Below the pieces are notes generated by a model. It saw only the letters and a program-made list of their open reading frames with translations, made no database searches and was not told where the DNA came from. DNA of 64,000 nt from assembly GCF_013369385.1 (NCBI RefSeq), contig NZ_SZTO01000002.1:124001-188000 (forward strand). Direction: 5' to 3'. Source of the stretch: Vibrio sp. 05-20-BW147 (GTDB lineage: Bacteria > Pseudomonadota > Gammaproteobacteria > Enterobacterales > Vibrionaceae). Shown piece by piece: positions 49,737 to 58,277 of this stretch; the first letter of the stretch is position 1; each line of letters starts with the position of its first letter. The position numbers were made by a program, and so were the translations under genes.

Positions 49737-50951
49737 TTACGGTGTCTGCGACAGCAATTCTTGTGTCCAAGCCGTCGCCTCACTGTACGCCTTGCAGATT
49801 TGCTCTTCAGAAATCCCTAACAGTCGTTGGTAATCGTTAGCTTTCTCCCAGTCAGCTTGTTCGTAGGCGATAACCATCGAAAGAATCGAACCGAGGTGTC
49901 CGTCTCTTTGGCTTAATGCGAGTTTGATTTCTTCATCGACAGGAATATCAATGATGATATCGGCCAACGGTTGATCGAGTAGAGAATCCAAAAGTGAAAA
50001 CAACCCAGTGAGAAACGCTTGCCCAGGATCATATTTGGTAGAAGTGTAACCGAGAGTCAGTTCACAAGCTCGAGCTCTTTGAACGGCTAACGAATAAAGA
50101 GAATCGGGTTTATCTTCATGAACTGACGCTACAGCGACCAGTGAAATAAAGCGTCTTAGCTTCTCTTCCCCCATGTAGATCAATGCTTGGCGGAATGATT
50201 TAATTTTGGAAGTTAGCGTGTACCCAGAGTTTACATAGGTCATCAACTTGTAGGATAACGTGACATCAATGGAAAACAAGCGCTCAACTTCATTGAAATC
50301 GATTGGCTCGTCGGCAATCTCTTTGCACAGTTGCACGACCGTTAAAAAAGAAGGGTTAATTCTTCTCTTTTGAATCATTTCGGGGCGACTAAAGAAGTAC
50401 CCTTGAAAGTAATCAAATCCAGCTTTGATCGCCTGCTCAAATTCTTGGTAAGTTTCCACCTTTTCCGCTAAGAACTTGATTTTTAGTTTTTTTAGTGACT
50501 GAATGAACAGAGCCGCTTTTTCAATCGGAACGATGCGAATATCAAACTTAATGATATGAATATAGGGCAAAAACCGTTTCCAAGCGCGATTTGGGACAAA
50601 GTCGTCTAATGCAATACGATAGCCTGCCTTATGAAGTTTGATGATCGCTTCGTAGAGCTCATCGGTAGGCTCACAATCTTCCAAAATCTCTATGACCAGG
50701 CTCTCTTTAGGAAAAAGAATGGGTACTAAATTTATCAAGCTTTGATAAGGAAAATTAACAAACCCGAGCTTGTTACCCAAAGTGCTGTAATGAGTCGAAA
50801 GAAAGTGATCTGAAAGTAAACGGCTCGTGGCGAGTTCGGGCTCTACTTCTGGAAAGGTGTTTTTGGGGCCATCGCGAAACAGCAATTCATAACCAATGGT
50901 TTTTTTGTTTTGATCAAGAATGGGTTGTCTGGCAACGTAGGAATACTTCAA
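49737..50951 (-). CDS. EAL-HDOD domain protein (YuxH-like), probably catalytically impaired
   Basis: 404 residues. The N-terminal EAL domain (about 1-200) keeps IALDDFVPN, IIKFDIR, AEKVET and FQGYFFSRP, but the EAL motif is ELLFR and the loop after DDF differs from the active DDFGTG. It may bind c-di-GMP rather than cut it. The C-terminal HDOD domain (about 205-400) has VTLSYKLMTYVNSGYTLTSK and SFRQALIYMGEEKLRRF, found in signalling scaffolds. No TM segments. It is a single gene with a strong terminator; the target is unknown. Confidence 0.92.
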   Translation of the reverse strand: MKYSYVARQPILDQNKKTIGYELLFRDGPKNTFPEVEPELATSRLLSDHFLSTHYSTLGNKLGFVNFPYQSLINLVPILFPKESLVIEILEDCEPTDELYEAIIKLHKAGYRIALDDFVPNRAWKRFLPYIHIIKFDIRIVPIEKAALFIQSLKKLKIKFLAEKVETYQEFEQAIKAGFDYFQGYFFSRPEMIQKRRINPSFLTVVQLCKEIADEPIDFNEVERLFSIDVTLSYKLMTYVNSGYTLTSKIKSFRQALIYMGEEKLRRFISLVAVASVHEDKPDSLYSLAVQRARACELTLGYTSTKYDPGQAFLTGLFSLLDSLLDQPLADIIIDIPVDEEIKLALSQRDGHLGSILSMVIAYEQADWEKANDYQRLLGISEEQICKAYSEATAWTQELLSQTP

Positions 50952-51058
50952 TTTGCTGGACTCTGTTCTGTTAACGTGCTTTAGATTTGATGATAGCGAC
51001 TTTTTCTAAAATATCTATATCGAATGTGGCGGATTGCTAGTGATGTTGTATTAATAAT

Positions 51059-51790
51059 TTACTCACTAAAAAAAGAACGCTGTTCTAACGAAAAATGATC
51101 ACTAGTTACTTTTAAAACAGAACCTTGTGAATACCAATCGCCTAAAACGATGCGAGTTTTTTCGCCATCTTCGTTGCGAATTTGATGAATGTTGGGGCGA
51201 TGAGTGTGTCCATGTATCATCAAGTTGACGCAAAACTGAGACATTACTCGTTCAACTTCTATTGGATTGACATCCATGATCTCGAGAGTTTTGTGCTGCT
51301 TGTCATCACGAACACCGGACTGTACTTTGGCAACGATGCGCTTTTTTACAAACCAAGGAATGCGTTTGAAAATCCACTGCAGCCAGGGCTTATGTACGGT
51401 CTTGCGAAACTCTTGGTATTTGTGATCATCGATACAGAGTGTGTCGCCATGAAGAATGACGGTTTTTTGCCCGTAGAGTTCGATGGTGCAGACGTCGTCT
51501 AGCAGAGTCATCCCTGTTTCTTGGCAAAATCGTTCGCCTAATAAAAAGTCACGATTGCCTTGAATGAAAAAAACTGGAACACCTTTCGCCGTGAGGGCTT
51601 TAAACTCGCTGCGAATCTCTTGGGCAAATGGGGTGCTGTCCTCATCGCCAATCCAAAACTCAAAAAGATCGCCTAGCACGTAGAGAGCGTCTGCATATAT
51701 GGCTTCATCGCGCATAAATCGTACAAAACAATTCGTAATATCAGGGCGAGAAGGTGTTAGGTGTAAATCTGAAATAAAAAGTGTCGTCAT
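51059..51790 (-). CDS. lpxH: UDP-2,3-diacylglucosamine diphosphatase
   Basis: 243 residues from ATG 51790 ([18 protein letters not shown]). A GTG six codons earlier lies in a hairpin loop. LpxH hydrolyses UDP-2,3-diacyl-GlcN to lipid X in lipid A synthesis, at the inner-membrane surface. Metallophosphatase motifs: [36 protein letters not shown] and [10 protein letters not shown]. It lies 61 bases below ppiB in the same direction, a usual vibrio and enteric neighbour order. An 8-bp hairpin just before its start may limit read-through. Confidence 0.95.
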   Translation of the reverse strand: MTTLFISDLHLTPSRPDITNCFVRFMRDEAIYADALYVLGDLFEFWIGDEDSTPFAQEIRSEFKALTAKGVPVFFIQGNRDFLLGERFCQETGMTLLDDVCTIELYGQKTVILHGDTLCIDDHKYQEFRKTVHKPWLQWIFKRIPWFVKKRIVAKVQSGVRDDKQHKTLEIMDVNPIEVERVMSQFCVNLMIHGHTHRPNIHQIRNEDGEKTRIVLGDWYSQGSVLKVTSDHFSLEQRSFFSE

Positions 51791-51798
51791 AGAAACAA

Positions 51799-51817
51799 GG
51801 GGAGGCACTGCCTCCCC
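51799..51817 (-). terminator. Hairpin between ppiB and lpxH
   Basis: GGGGAGGC (51799-51806) and GCCTCCCC (51810-51817) form a GC-rich 8-bp stem with a 3-base loop. On the minus strand the tail is only TTGTTTCT and the lpxH ATG follows directly. It may act as a leaky ppiB terminator or a translation brake for lpxH. Confidence 0.55.
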
Positions 51818-51851
51818 ATACCTATTTTAATTAGGATAACGAGTATCAATA

Positions 51852-52346
51852 TTACTCTTCAATAGTCGCGCCAGTAATGACAACGTCTTCAAGTGGTACG
51901 TCTTGATGCATACCGTAAGAACCTGTGCTAACACCTTTGATTTTGTTAACCACTTCCATGCCTTCAACAACTTCACCAAACACACAGTAACCCCAGCCAT
52001 CACGGCTCTCGCTACGGAAGTCAAGGAATGTGTTGTTGTTCACGTTGATGAAAAACTGTGAGCTAGCAGAGTGTGGATCCATAGTACGAGCCATCGCGAT
52101 AGAACCGACTTTGTTGCTTAGGCCGTTGTTCGCTTCGTTTTTGATTGGCGCGCGAGTTGGTTTCTCACGCAGGCCAGACTCCATACCACCGCCTTGGATC
52201 ATAAAACCATCGATAACACGGTGGAAAACGGTGTTGTCGTAAAAGCCATCGCGGCAGTATTGAAGAAAGTTTGCGCTCGTTTCTGGTGCTTTTTCTGCAT
52301 TTAGCTCAATCTTGATGTCACCAAAATTTGTGTGAAGGGTGATCAT
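51852..52346 (-). CDS. ppiB: Peptidyl-prolyl cis-trans isomerase B (cyclophilin)
   Basis: 164 residues, cytosolic cyclophilin with no signal peptide. Active-site stretch [17 protein letters not shown] (catalytic Arg and Phe), then [18 protein letters not shown] and [16 protein letters not shown]. It speeds proline isomerisation in folding. It is divergent from cysS, the common enteric arrangement. Confidence 0.97.
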   Translation of the reverse strand: MITLHTNFGDIKIELNAEKAPETSANFLQYCRDGFYDNTVFHRVIDGFMIQGGGMESGLREKPTRAPIKNEANNGLSNKVGSIAMARTMDPHSASSQFFINVNNNTFLDFRSESRDGWGYCVFGEVVEGMEVVNKIKGVSTGSYGMHQDVPLEDVVITGATIEE

Positions 52347-52551
52347 GCTGTTTTCCTTTGTGCTGTTTTGTTTAAAGTCAGAATTCTAGCCTAAGTTCAG
52401 GCTCATGCAAAACGAAGGACTAAGCAAATTACGCTTTTGTGTTGGAAGTTTAGTCGATTATCGTTTTTCAGCGGAATTGTTATTACCTAAAAACATTGTA
52501 GTTGGTATACTGCCGTTTCATTTTAGTTCAATCAATATACAGATAGAGATC

Positions 52552-53934
52552 ATGTTGAAGATATATAACACACTGACAAGACAGAAAGAGGAATTCAAAC
52601 CAATCACAGCCGGTAAAGTCGGTATGTATGTCTGTGGAGTTACCATTTACGATCTCTGTCACATCGGTCATGGCCGTACATTTGTCTCTTTTGACGTCGT
52701 ATCTCGTTACTTGCGTTATTTAGGCTACGACCTGACGTTTGTGCGCAACATTACCGATATCGATGACAAAATCATCAAACGTGCCGCGGAAAATGGTGAA
52801 AGCTGTGAATCACTGACTGAACGTTTGATCGGTGAAATGCACGCTGACTTCGATGCGCTAAACATGAAACGCCCAGATGTGGAACCGCGTGCAACGCAAT
52901 ACATTCAAGAAATCATTGAGTTAGTGGAAAGACTGATTGAACGCGGTTTCGCGTATGTCGCCGACAACGGCGACGTGATGTTTGAAGTCAATAAATTTGA
53001 CGAATACGGCAAGCTTTCTAAGCAAGACCTTGACCAGCTTCAAGCAGGCGCGCGCGTCGATGTAGAAACAGCAAAACGCTGCCCGCTGGATTTCGTGTTG
53101 TGGAAAATGTCCAAGCCGGGTGAGCCTACATGGGAATCACCATGGGGACCTGGTCGTCCTGGTTGGCACATCGAATGTTCGGCAATGAACTCGTCCATTC
53201 TTGGTAATCATTTTGATATTCACGGTGGCGGCTCTGATCTTCAGTTCCCGCACCACGAAAACGAAATTGCTCAGTCGTGCTGCGCCCATGACACTCAGTA
53301 TGTGAATACTTGGATGCACAGCGGTATGGTGATGGTCGACAAAGAGAAGATGTCTAAGTCTCTAGGTAACTTCTTCACTATTCGCGATGTGTTAGGTCAC
53401 TATGATGCGGAAACCGTACGTTACTTCCTAATGTCAGGTCACTACCGCAGTCAGCTTAACTACAGCGAAGAAAATCTCAACCAAGCTCGCGCGTCACTAG
53501 AGCGCTTATACACTTCTCTGCGTGGTTTGGATTTCTCGGCTGCGCCAGCAGGTGGTGAAGAGTATGTGTCACGCTTTACCGCAGCAATGAACGACGATTT
53601 CAACACGCCGGAAGCCTATTCCGTGTTGTTTGATATGGCGCGTGAGATCAACCGTTTGAAAACGGAAGATCTGGCCAACGCCAGTGCTTTAGGTGCCTTG
53701 ATGCGTGAGCTTGCGGACGTGATCGGTATTCTTCATCAAGATCCAGACGCGTTTTTGAAAGGTGACGCGGGCAATGATGATGAAGTGGCAGAAATTGAAG
53801 CGTTGATCAAACTGCGTAACGATTCTCGTGCGGCGAAAGATTGGGCAAACGCGGATATGGCGCGCGATAAGCTGAACGAGATGGGTATCGTACTTGAAGA
53901 TGGCCCTGAAGGAACAACGTGGCGTCGCAAGTAA
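52552..53934 (+). CDS. cysS: Cysteinyl-tRNA synthetase
   Basis: 460 residues from ATG 52552 ([18 protein letters not shown]). A longer frame to 52405 is open but has no conservation or ribosome site. Class I synthetase with HIGH motif CHIGHGRT, zinc Cys in [14 protein letters not shown], and later [12 protein letters not shown] and HHENEIAQS, and KMSKS in [10 protein letters not shown]. The C-terminal anticodon domain has [16 protein letters not shown]. Length is normal for the family. Confidence 0.97.
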   Translation: MLKIYNTLTRQKEEFKPITAGKVGMYVCGVTIYDLCHIGHGRTFVSFDVVSRYLRYLGYDLTFVRNITDIDDKIIKRAAENGESCESLTERLIGEMHADFDALNMKRPDVEPRATQYIQEIIELVERLIERGFAYVADNGDVMFEVNKFDEYGKLSKQDLDQLQAGARVDVETAKRCPLDFVLWKMSKPGEPTWESPWGPGRPGWHIECSAMNSSILGNHFDIHGGGSDLQFPHHENEIAQSCCAHDTQYVNTWMHSGMVMVDKEKMSKSLGNFFTIRDVLGHYDAETVRYFLMSGHYRSQLNYSEENLNQARASLERLYTSLRGLDFSAAPAGGEEYVSRFTAAMNDDFNTPEAYSVLFDMAREINRLKTEDLANASALGALMRELADVIGILHQDPDAFLKGDAGNDDEVAEIEALIKLRNDSRAAKDWANADMARDKLNEMGIVLEDGPEGTTWRRK

Positions 53935-53946
53935 TTGCATCTTTTT

Positions 53947-53975
53947 AAAGGGCTGTTGATTCAGCCCTTTTCTTT
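53947..53975 (+). terminator. Intrinsic terminator of cysS
   Basis: AAAGGGCTG (53947-53955) pairs with CAGCCCTTT (53962-53970), followed by a T-rich tail. Confidence 0.83.
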
Positions 53976-54014
53976 ATATTTTTACATTTTCCAATTTTAC
54001 TTAGGTAGTGCTCT

Positions 54015-54593
54015 GTGGCTCAGATGTATTTCTATTACTCAGCGATGAACGCGGGTAAATCAACGACTCTTCTTCAGTCTTCTTTCAACTATCAAGAGCG
54101 TGGTATGACGCCCGTTATTTTTACCGCGGCTTTAGATGATCGCTATGGTATTGGTAAAGTCAGTTCACGAATTGGTTTGCAAGCCGAAGCGCAATTGTTT
54201 AAAGCAGACACCAATCTCTATCAAGAGATCGCTGCTCTGAATGAAGTGGAGAAACGCCATTGCATTTTGGTGGATGAGTGCCAATTCTTATCGAAAGAGC
54301 AAGTGTATCAGTTAACGGAAGTGGTCGATAAGCTGCACATTCCTGTATTGTGTTACGGACTTCGTACGGATTTTCTTGGTGAGCTGTTTGAAGGCAGCAA
54401 ATACCTCCTTTCTTGGGCTGATAAATTGGTCGAGCTAAAAACCATTTGTCATTGTGGACGCAAAGCCAATATGGTTATCCGCACCGACGAGCACGGAAAT
54501 GCAATTAAAGAAGGCGACCAAGTGGCGATTGGCGGGAACGATCGTTACGTGTCAGTCTGTCGTCAACACTACAAAGAAGCGCTGGGTAAATAA
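54015..54593 (+). CDS. tdk: Thymidine kinase
   Basis: 192 residues, GTG start ([20 protein letters not shown], as in E. coli). It phosphorylates thymidine with ATP for salvage. P-loop SAMNAGKST, Walker B-like [10 protein letters not shown], a lasso region, and four zinc cysteines in [11 protein letters not shown] and VSVCRQHY. It is single, 80 bases after cysS, with its own terminator. Confidence 0.97.
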   Translation: MAQMYFYYSAMNAGKSTTLLQSSFNYQERGMTPVIFTAALDDRYGIGKVSSRIGLQAEAQLFKADTNLYQEIAALNEVEKRHCILVDECQFLSKEQVYQLTEVVDKLHIPVLCYGLRTDFLGELFEGSKYLLSWADKLVELKTICHCGRKANMVIRTDEHGNAIKEGDQVAIGGNDRYVSVCRQHYKEALGK

Positions 54594-54631
54594 CGGGTTC
54601 TTTGAGTAACCCTACCGACAAGAATGCAATG

Positions 54632-54665
54632 AAGCCACTCACATCATGTGCAGTGGCTTTTTTTC
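54632..54665 (+). terminator. Intrinsic terminator of tdk
   Basis: AAGCCACT (54632-54639) pairs with AGTGGCTT (54652-54659), extended by CACAT/ATGTG inside, then T7. It lies between the convergent tdk and YdcF-like genes. Confidence 0.88.
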
Positions 54666-54690
54666 GTTGGTTACTGCATTAAACACTGCG

Positions 54691-55329
54691 TTAAATAAGC
54701 AGCGAAGTGAGCTTTTCTCGGATATATTGGTAAGCGGTTTCAACGTCATCGGGCAGCGGTTGTTCGGTTTGGAAGCCTTTTGCTGGATAACGTTTAATGC
54801 GCTCAAAGTCCTCGAGAAGCGCTTCAAGCACCAACATTAGAGGCATCTCTTCATTGATGTAATCAAAGAAGGCCTCTCCGGTGGAGCTCACCAACAGGTG
54901 TGAGTAAGGCCCCTGCCATTGTTTCTCGAACGTCGCGAGGGCGCGTCTTTCCATAAAGGGTTTTTGGACCAAAATAAACGACTCAAACGCCAATCCCTTT
55001 TCGAGCAAAAGTTGCTCGGAAAAACAGACATTTTCGCCACTATTAGAGGATTTTGTTTCGAGTAAGATGACTTCCGCAGGCACGCCTGATGCTTTGGCGA
55101 GCTCGGCAAAAATCTCTGCTTCGCTTTTTTCAAATAGCCCTTCAGTGAAACGTCCCTCACCACCAGAAAAAAGGATATAGGGCGCGTACCCTTGTTTGTA
55201 CAAATTCGCAGCATGTTCAGCCACTCGAAGATCGTTACTGCACATCACGAGCAAGCAATCGACGGGGGTTAAGCGATGCTGCAATTGCATGTATTGCCAG
55301 AGCAGTTCAATTTGACGGAAAAGTTTCAT
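54691..55329 (-). CDS. YdcF/ElyC-like DUF218 protein
   Basis: 212 residues. DUF218 features: CLLVMCSNDLRVAEHAANLY, YILFSGGEGRFTEGLFEKSE, ILLETKSSNSGENVCFS and VQKPFMERRALATFEKQW. No membrane anchor or signal peptide is visible, so it fits the soluble YdcF branch rather than SanA/ElyC. YdcF has been reported to bind S-adenosylmethionine, but the role is unknown. It overlaps the YeeZ-like gene by 4 bases, which shows coupled translation. Confidence 0.88.
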   Translation of the reverse strand: MKLFRQIELLWQYMQLQHRLTPVDCLLVMCSNDLRVAEHAANLYKQGYAPYILFSGGEGRFTEGLFEKSEAEIFAELAKASGVPAEVILLETKSSNSGENVCFSEQLLLEKGLAFESFILVQKPFMERRALATFEKQWQGPYSHLLVSSTGEAFFDYINEEMPLMLVLEALLEDFERIKRYPAKGFQTEQPLPDDVETAYQYIREKLTSLLI

Positions 55330-56156
55330 AAAGCATCCAGCGTTGATTGATATTGAAATTGAAAACCAGATTGCAGCAACTTATCCACCACAATACGTTT
55401 GTCTTCAACGGCGACAACGGGTGGGAAATCAATGTCGAATTGTGCAGATTCAAGCGCCGCTTGATAGAAGGTCGCTTTATCGACCGTCGTTGGCGTTGAG
55501 ACGTTGAGCACTTGCTGGTCGACAGCACTAAGCGCAAACAAAAGTGCATTGATTGCATCGTCAAGATGAAGCATGTTAGCGGGCGCACGGCTGCTAATTT
55601 GTTTTAGATGAGGGACGAAGCGGGCAGGGTGGCGATTAGGCCCAAAGAGTCCGCTCAACCGTAAGATGGTAAAGTTTTTGCCTGAATCTAGCAGTGATTG
55701 CTCTGCTTGCAACATCACGCGTGCTTTGTCACTGAATAAGTCGCTCTCGCTGTTTGCCTTAGCGAGTGTTGCGTCGTCTTCCCTCATCTCGACGGATTGA
55801 TTTGGGTAAACCGTCGTCGAGCTGACCATAATGACTTTTTGTACTGCGCTATCTTTGATGCCGTCGACGATCTTTTGCCACTGATTGGCATATTCTTCAC
55901 CGCTACCTTTTCGAAAACCGGGAGGGAAACTGCCAACAACAATATCGATGGCATTGTTGTCCACGAGCTCTCGCACCTTCTTTGCGGCATCATCATTGGC
56001 GAGATCGAGTACGGCTTTGCTTTCTTGCGCCAAAGGAACTTCACGAAGGCTGTCTGTAGAGCGTCGAGTGACAATCACCTGATGTTTTAACGCGGACAAT
56101 TGTTGAGCAAAAGGTAAACCCAGCCAACCGGCTCCAATGACCAATATCTTTTTCAT
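55326..56156 (-). CDS. NAD(P)-dependent epimerase/dehydratase-like (YeeZ type)
   Basis: 276 residues. Rossmann start KKILVIGAGWLGLPFAQQL, with GxGWLG in place of the usual GxxGxxG. Further features are IVVGSFPPG, a Ser/Tyr region VIMVSSTTVYPNQ, and FTILRLSGLFGPNRHP. Extended-SDR fold; substrate unknown. It begins 2 bases after the LysR gene stop, so a LysR-YeeZ-YdcF transcript is likely. Confidence 0.87.
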   Translation of the reverse strand: MKKILVIGAGWLGLPFAQQLSALKHQVIVTRRSTDSLREVPLAQESKAVLDLANDDAAKKVRELVDNNAIDIVVGSFPPGFRKGSGEEYANQWQKIVDGIKDSAVQKVIMVSSTTVYPNQSVEMREDDATLAKANSESDLFSDKARVMLQAEQSLLDSGKNFTILRLSGLFGPNRHPARFVPHLKQISSRAPANMLHLDDAINALLFALSAVDQQVLNVSTPTTVDKATFYQAALESAQFDIDFPPVVAVEDKRIVVDKLLQSGFQFQYQSTLDAL

Positions 56157-56158
56157 CG

Positions 56159-57034
56159 CTATTTCCCAAATAAGTTACGCAGCAATCTACGCGTTTCTAA
56201 ATGCACTGGATCAGAGTGCCATTTCTGATGTTGTATCACATCGATATTGGCTTGCCAGCCAAATTGCAACTGAGGATTTTGTATTTTCACCAAGCCGTGT
56301 TGTTCTGCGCCAATAAGGTGCTCTGGTAGCAGACACCAGCCGAAGCCAGCTTTTGCCATCTCTAACAGCATAAAATAGTTATCAGCGTACCAAACGTCAG
56401 GGCCAAAGGCTTGATTCAGAGAGCTGAACTGAGCGTTCTTAGATCGTATGACCAATTGCCGATGCAGCTTGAGTTGGTCGCTATGCGTTAATGACATCGA
56501 AGCCAAAGGATGTTCAGTGGACACGAACACATCAAAAGCAACCGCTCCTAAGCTTGAGAAATCGATGGTCGATGGCAGTACGGTTTCACTCAAAATGATG
56601 CCGGTAGTCGCGCGCCCAGATTCCACCAACTCAATAATATCGGGGCTTGAAGCCGTTAAACACTCGATTTGTAGCTCTGGAAATGACGCCTCCAAGGTAC
56701 GAAAAACGTGTGGCAACGTTAAAAGCGGTACACCTTCGTCGACGGCAAGAATCAGTTGCGACGCGCGCGGTTCAAATAGCGAACTGGCTTTATTAGAGAA
56801 TCTCTCCAACTGTTCCAGAGTTGCTTTTGCGTAAGGGAGAAGTGCTAAACCTGACGAATTGAGTACAGGGTATCGCCCTGTGCGATCAAAAAGAGCCACC
56901 CCGCAATCAAGCTCCATATTCATAATATGTTGGCTGATGACCGATTGCGCTTTACCAAGCGCCCTCGCAGCGGCAGAAAAGGAGCCTTTTTCTGAGGTAG
57001 TGACGAATGCTTGTAGTTGCTCAATAGTAAACAT
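56159..57034 (-). CDS. LysR family transcriptional regulator
   Basis: 291 residues. N-terminal winged HTH (EQLQAFVTTSEKGSFSAAAR, QSVISQHIMNME) and a C-terminal periplasmic-binding-protein-like effector domain (about 90-290). It is divergent from a PACE-type efflux gene with 89 bases between them, the pattern in which LysR proteins such as AceR control aceI. It also heads the YeeZ-YdcF transcript. The ligand is unknown. Confidence 0.93.
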   Translation of the reverse strand: MFTIEQLQAFVTTSEKGSFSAAARALGKAQSVISQHIMNMELDCGVALFDRTGRYPVLNSSGLALLPYAKATLEQLERFSNKASSLFEPRASQLILAVDEGVPLLTLPHVFRTLEASFPELQIECLTASSPDIIELVESGRATTGIILSETVLPSTIDFSSLGAVAFDVFVSTEHPLASMSLTHSDQLKLHRQLVIRSKNAQFSSLNQAFGPDVWYADNYFMLLEMAKAGFGWCLLPEHLIGAEQHGLVKIQNPQLQFGWQANIDVIQHQKWHSDPVHLETRRLLRNLFGK

Positions 57035-57123
57035 ATCGCTTTTATAGATGGTATCTAACTTTTGTGTATCTTAATGGTAGATAGAATGTGTGTGATTGAA
57101 AAGCATCAGTAAGAGGTTTTGTG

Positions 57124-57549
57124 ATGACACAAGGTGAACGACTTTTTCATGCCGTGGCGTTTGAACTTTTGGCATTGGCGATTATTGTACCAGCGACATC
57201 TTTGATGACTGGAAAAGGGGCTTCGGCACTGGCTATTGTAGGGATCGGGCTGAGTATCTTTACCGTCATTTGGAATTACATCTATAACCAATATTTTGAT
57301 CAATGGTTTGGTGAGAATCGAGCAGAGAGAGGATTAAAAATGCGTCTTTTGCATACGCTCGGATTTGAGGGAGGGCTCATCTTTATTACCATTCCAGTGA
57401 TCTCTTGGTTCCTCAGCATCTCGATATTACAAGCCTTGCTGCTGGAAGCGGGTTTTTTGCTCTTTTTCCTAGTTTACGCGACGGGGTTTAATTGGTTTTA
57501 TGACCGCGTTCAACCCTATCAACGGGTGAATGCCTTATTTTCTCGCTAG
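57124..57549 (+). CDS. PACE family multidrug/chlorhexidine-type efflux protein
   Basis: 141 residues from ATG 57124, with AAGAGG 7 bases before; a GTG one codon up is not needed. Four TM segments arranged as two bacterial transmembrane pair domains. The conserved membrane Glu is in RLFHAVAFELLALAII, with WNYIYNQYFDQWF and NWFYDRVQPYQR at the domain ends, all PACE signatures. Known members export biguanides, acriflavine or polyamines. It is probably controlled by the divergent LysR protein. Confidence 0.93.
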   Translation: MTQGERLFHAVAFELLALAIIVPATSLMTGKGASALAIVGIGLSIFTVIWNYIYNQYFDQWFGENRAERGLKMRLLHTLGFEGGLIFITIPVISWFLSISILQALLLEAGFLLFFLVYATGFNWFYDRVQPYQRVNALFSR

Positions 57550-57622
57550 ACAATGCTCTGCGGGGTTCGCAATATTCAACAGTGTGTTGTTAGCACGCTC
57601 CGTCACCTAGCTAGAGAAACAA

Positions 57623-57662
57623 AAAGACTCGCTTTTGAATAAACCAAAAGCGAGTCTTTATT
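57623..57662. terminator. Bidirectional intrinsic terminator
   Basis: AAAGACTCGCTTTTG (57623-57637) and CAAAAGCGAGTCTTT (57645-57659) form a 15-bp stem between the PACE gene and the TIGR02647 gene. Confidence 0.85.
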
Positions 57663-57687
57663 ATTCTCAGTCAGTTGCGCTAAAGCA

Positions 57688-57921
57688 TTATGCGCTTAAT
57701 ACTCTCAATGTTTTTTCTGCGTGCTCTGCTACTTCAATACCTTCGTCAGTGAGGTAGCCTCCGTCGATTTGAGTACATAGGCCTTTATCAAATAGACGTT
57801 TTACCGCAGCTTGAGTCGATTCCGCCGCATCTTTGTGCACTTTTATCCCTGTTGCTGCGCTGCTCAAATCAAATTGCAGTAATAGGTTCATTTCAGCTAA
57901 GTGTTCTTCTGTAAATTTCAT
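57688..57921 (-). CDS. TIGR02647 family small protein
   Basis: 77 residues from ATG 57921 (MKFTEEHLAEMNLLLQFDLS). GGAG lies 7 bases before it; two more codons upstream would sit on top of that site. MNLLLQFDLSSAATGIKVHKD and LFDKGLCTQIDGGYLTDEG match a conserved gammaproteobacterial family (TIGR02647) with a winged-helix-like pattern. Function is unknown. The gene is monocistronic. Confidence 0.88.
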   Translation of the reverse strand: MKFTEEHLAEMNLLLQFDLSSAATGIKVHKDAAESTQAAVKRLFDKGLCTQIDGGYLTDEGIEVAEHAEKTLRVLSA

Positions 57922-57927
57922 ACTCAT

Positions 57928-58277
57928 ACTCCGACAAATCGTTTTGTTTCAACTTAGTATGCTTACCCAGCAGTTACAATCATAAAGAGTAAGAATTGTT
58001 AGCTAGACAATGATTTGCTCTTTTTCTAACCAGATGAATGTGGTTTTTCGATAAGAAACGCTGTTTTATTATTCTCACAATCAATACAAAGTATTAATCT
58101 CAAGACATTTGTAATATATTTAGACGTCTATTCAAGATTACAGGGTGTACGAAAACGCCCGTTTACTATCAATTTTTTGCGAGTGCTTCATTTCTTCATG
58201 TTTCGCCTGCTGGCTTTAGAAGCATCGAGGGGGAAAAAACACTTGCGCGTCAATGAGCTAGTTTTAGAAGGAAACAA
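57928..58277. other. AT-rich intergenic region before the lipoprotein gene
   Basis: No ORF with a credible start is seen. The AT-rich block 58060-58140 could hold promoters. No clear operator or repeat is identified. Confidence 0.4.

Noticed and set aside
52405-52551. Upstream extension of the cysS frame
   Set aside because: No ribosome site and unlike the family start. The Met at 52552 fits CysS length and sequence.
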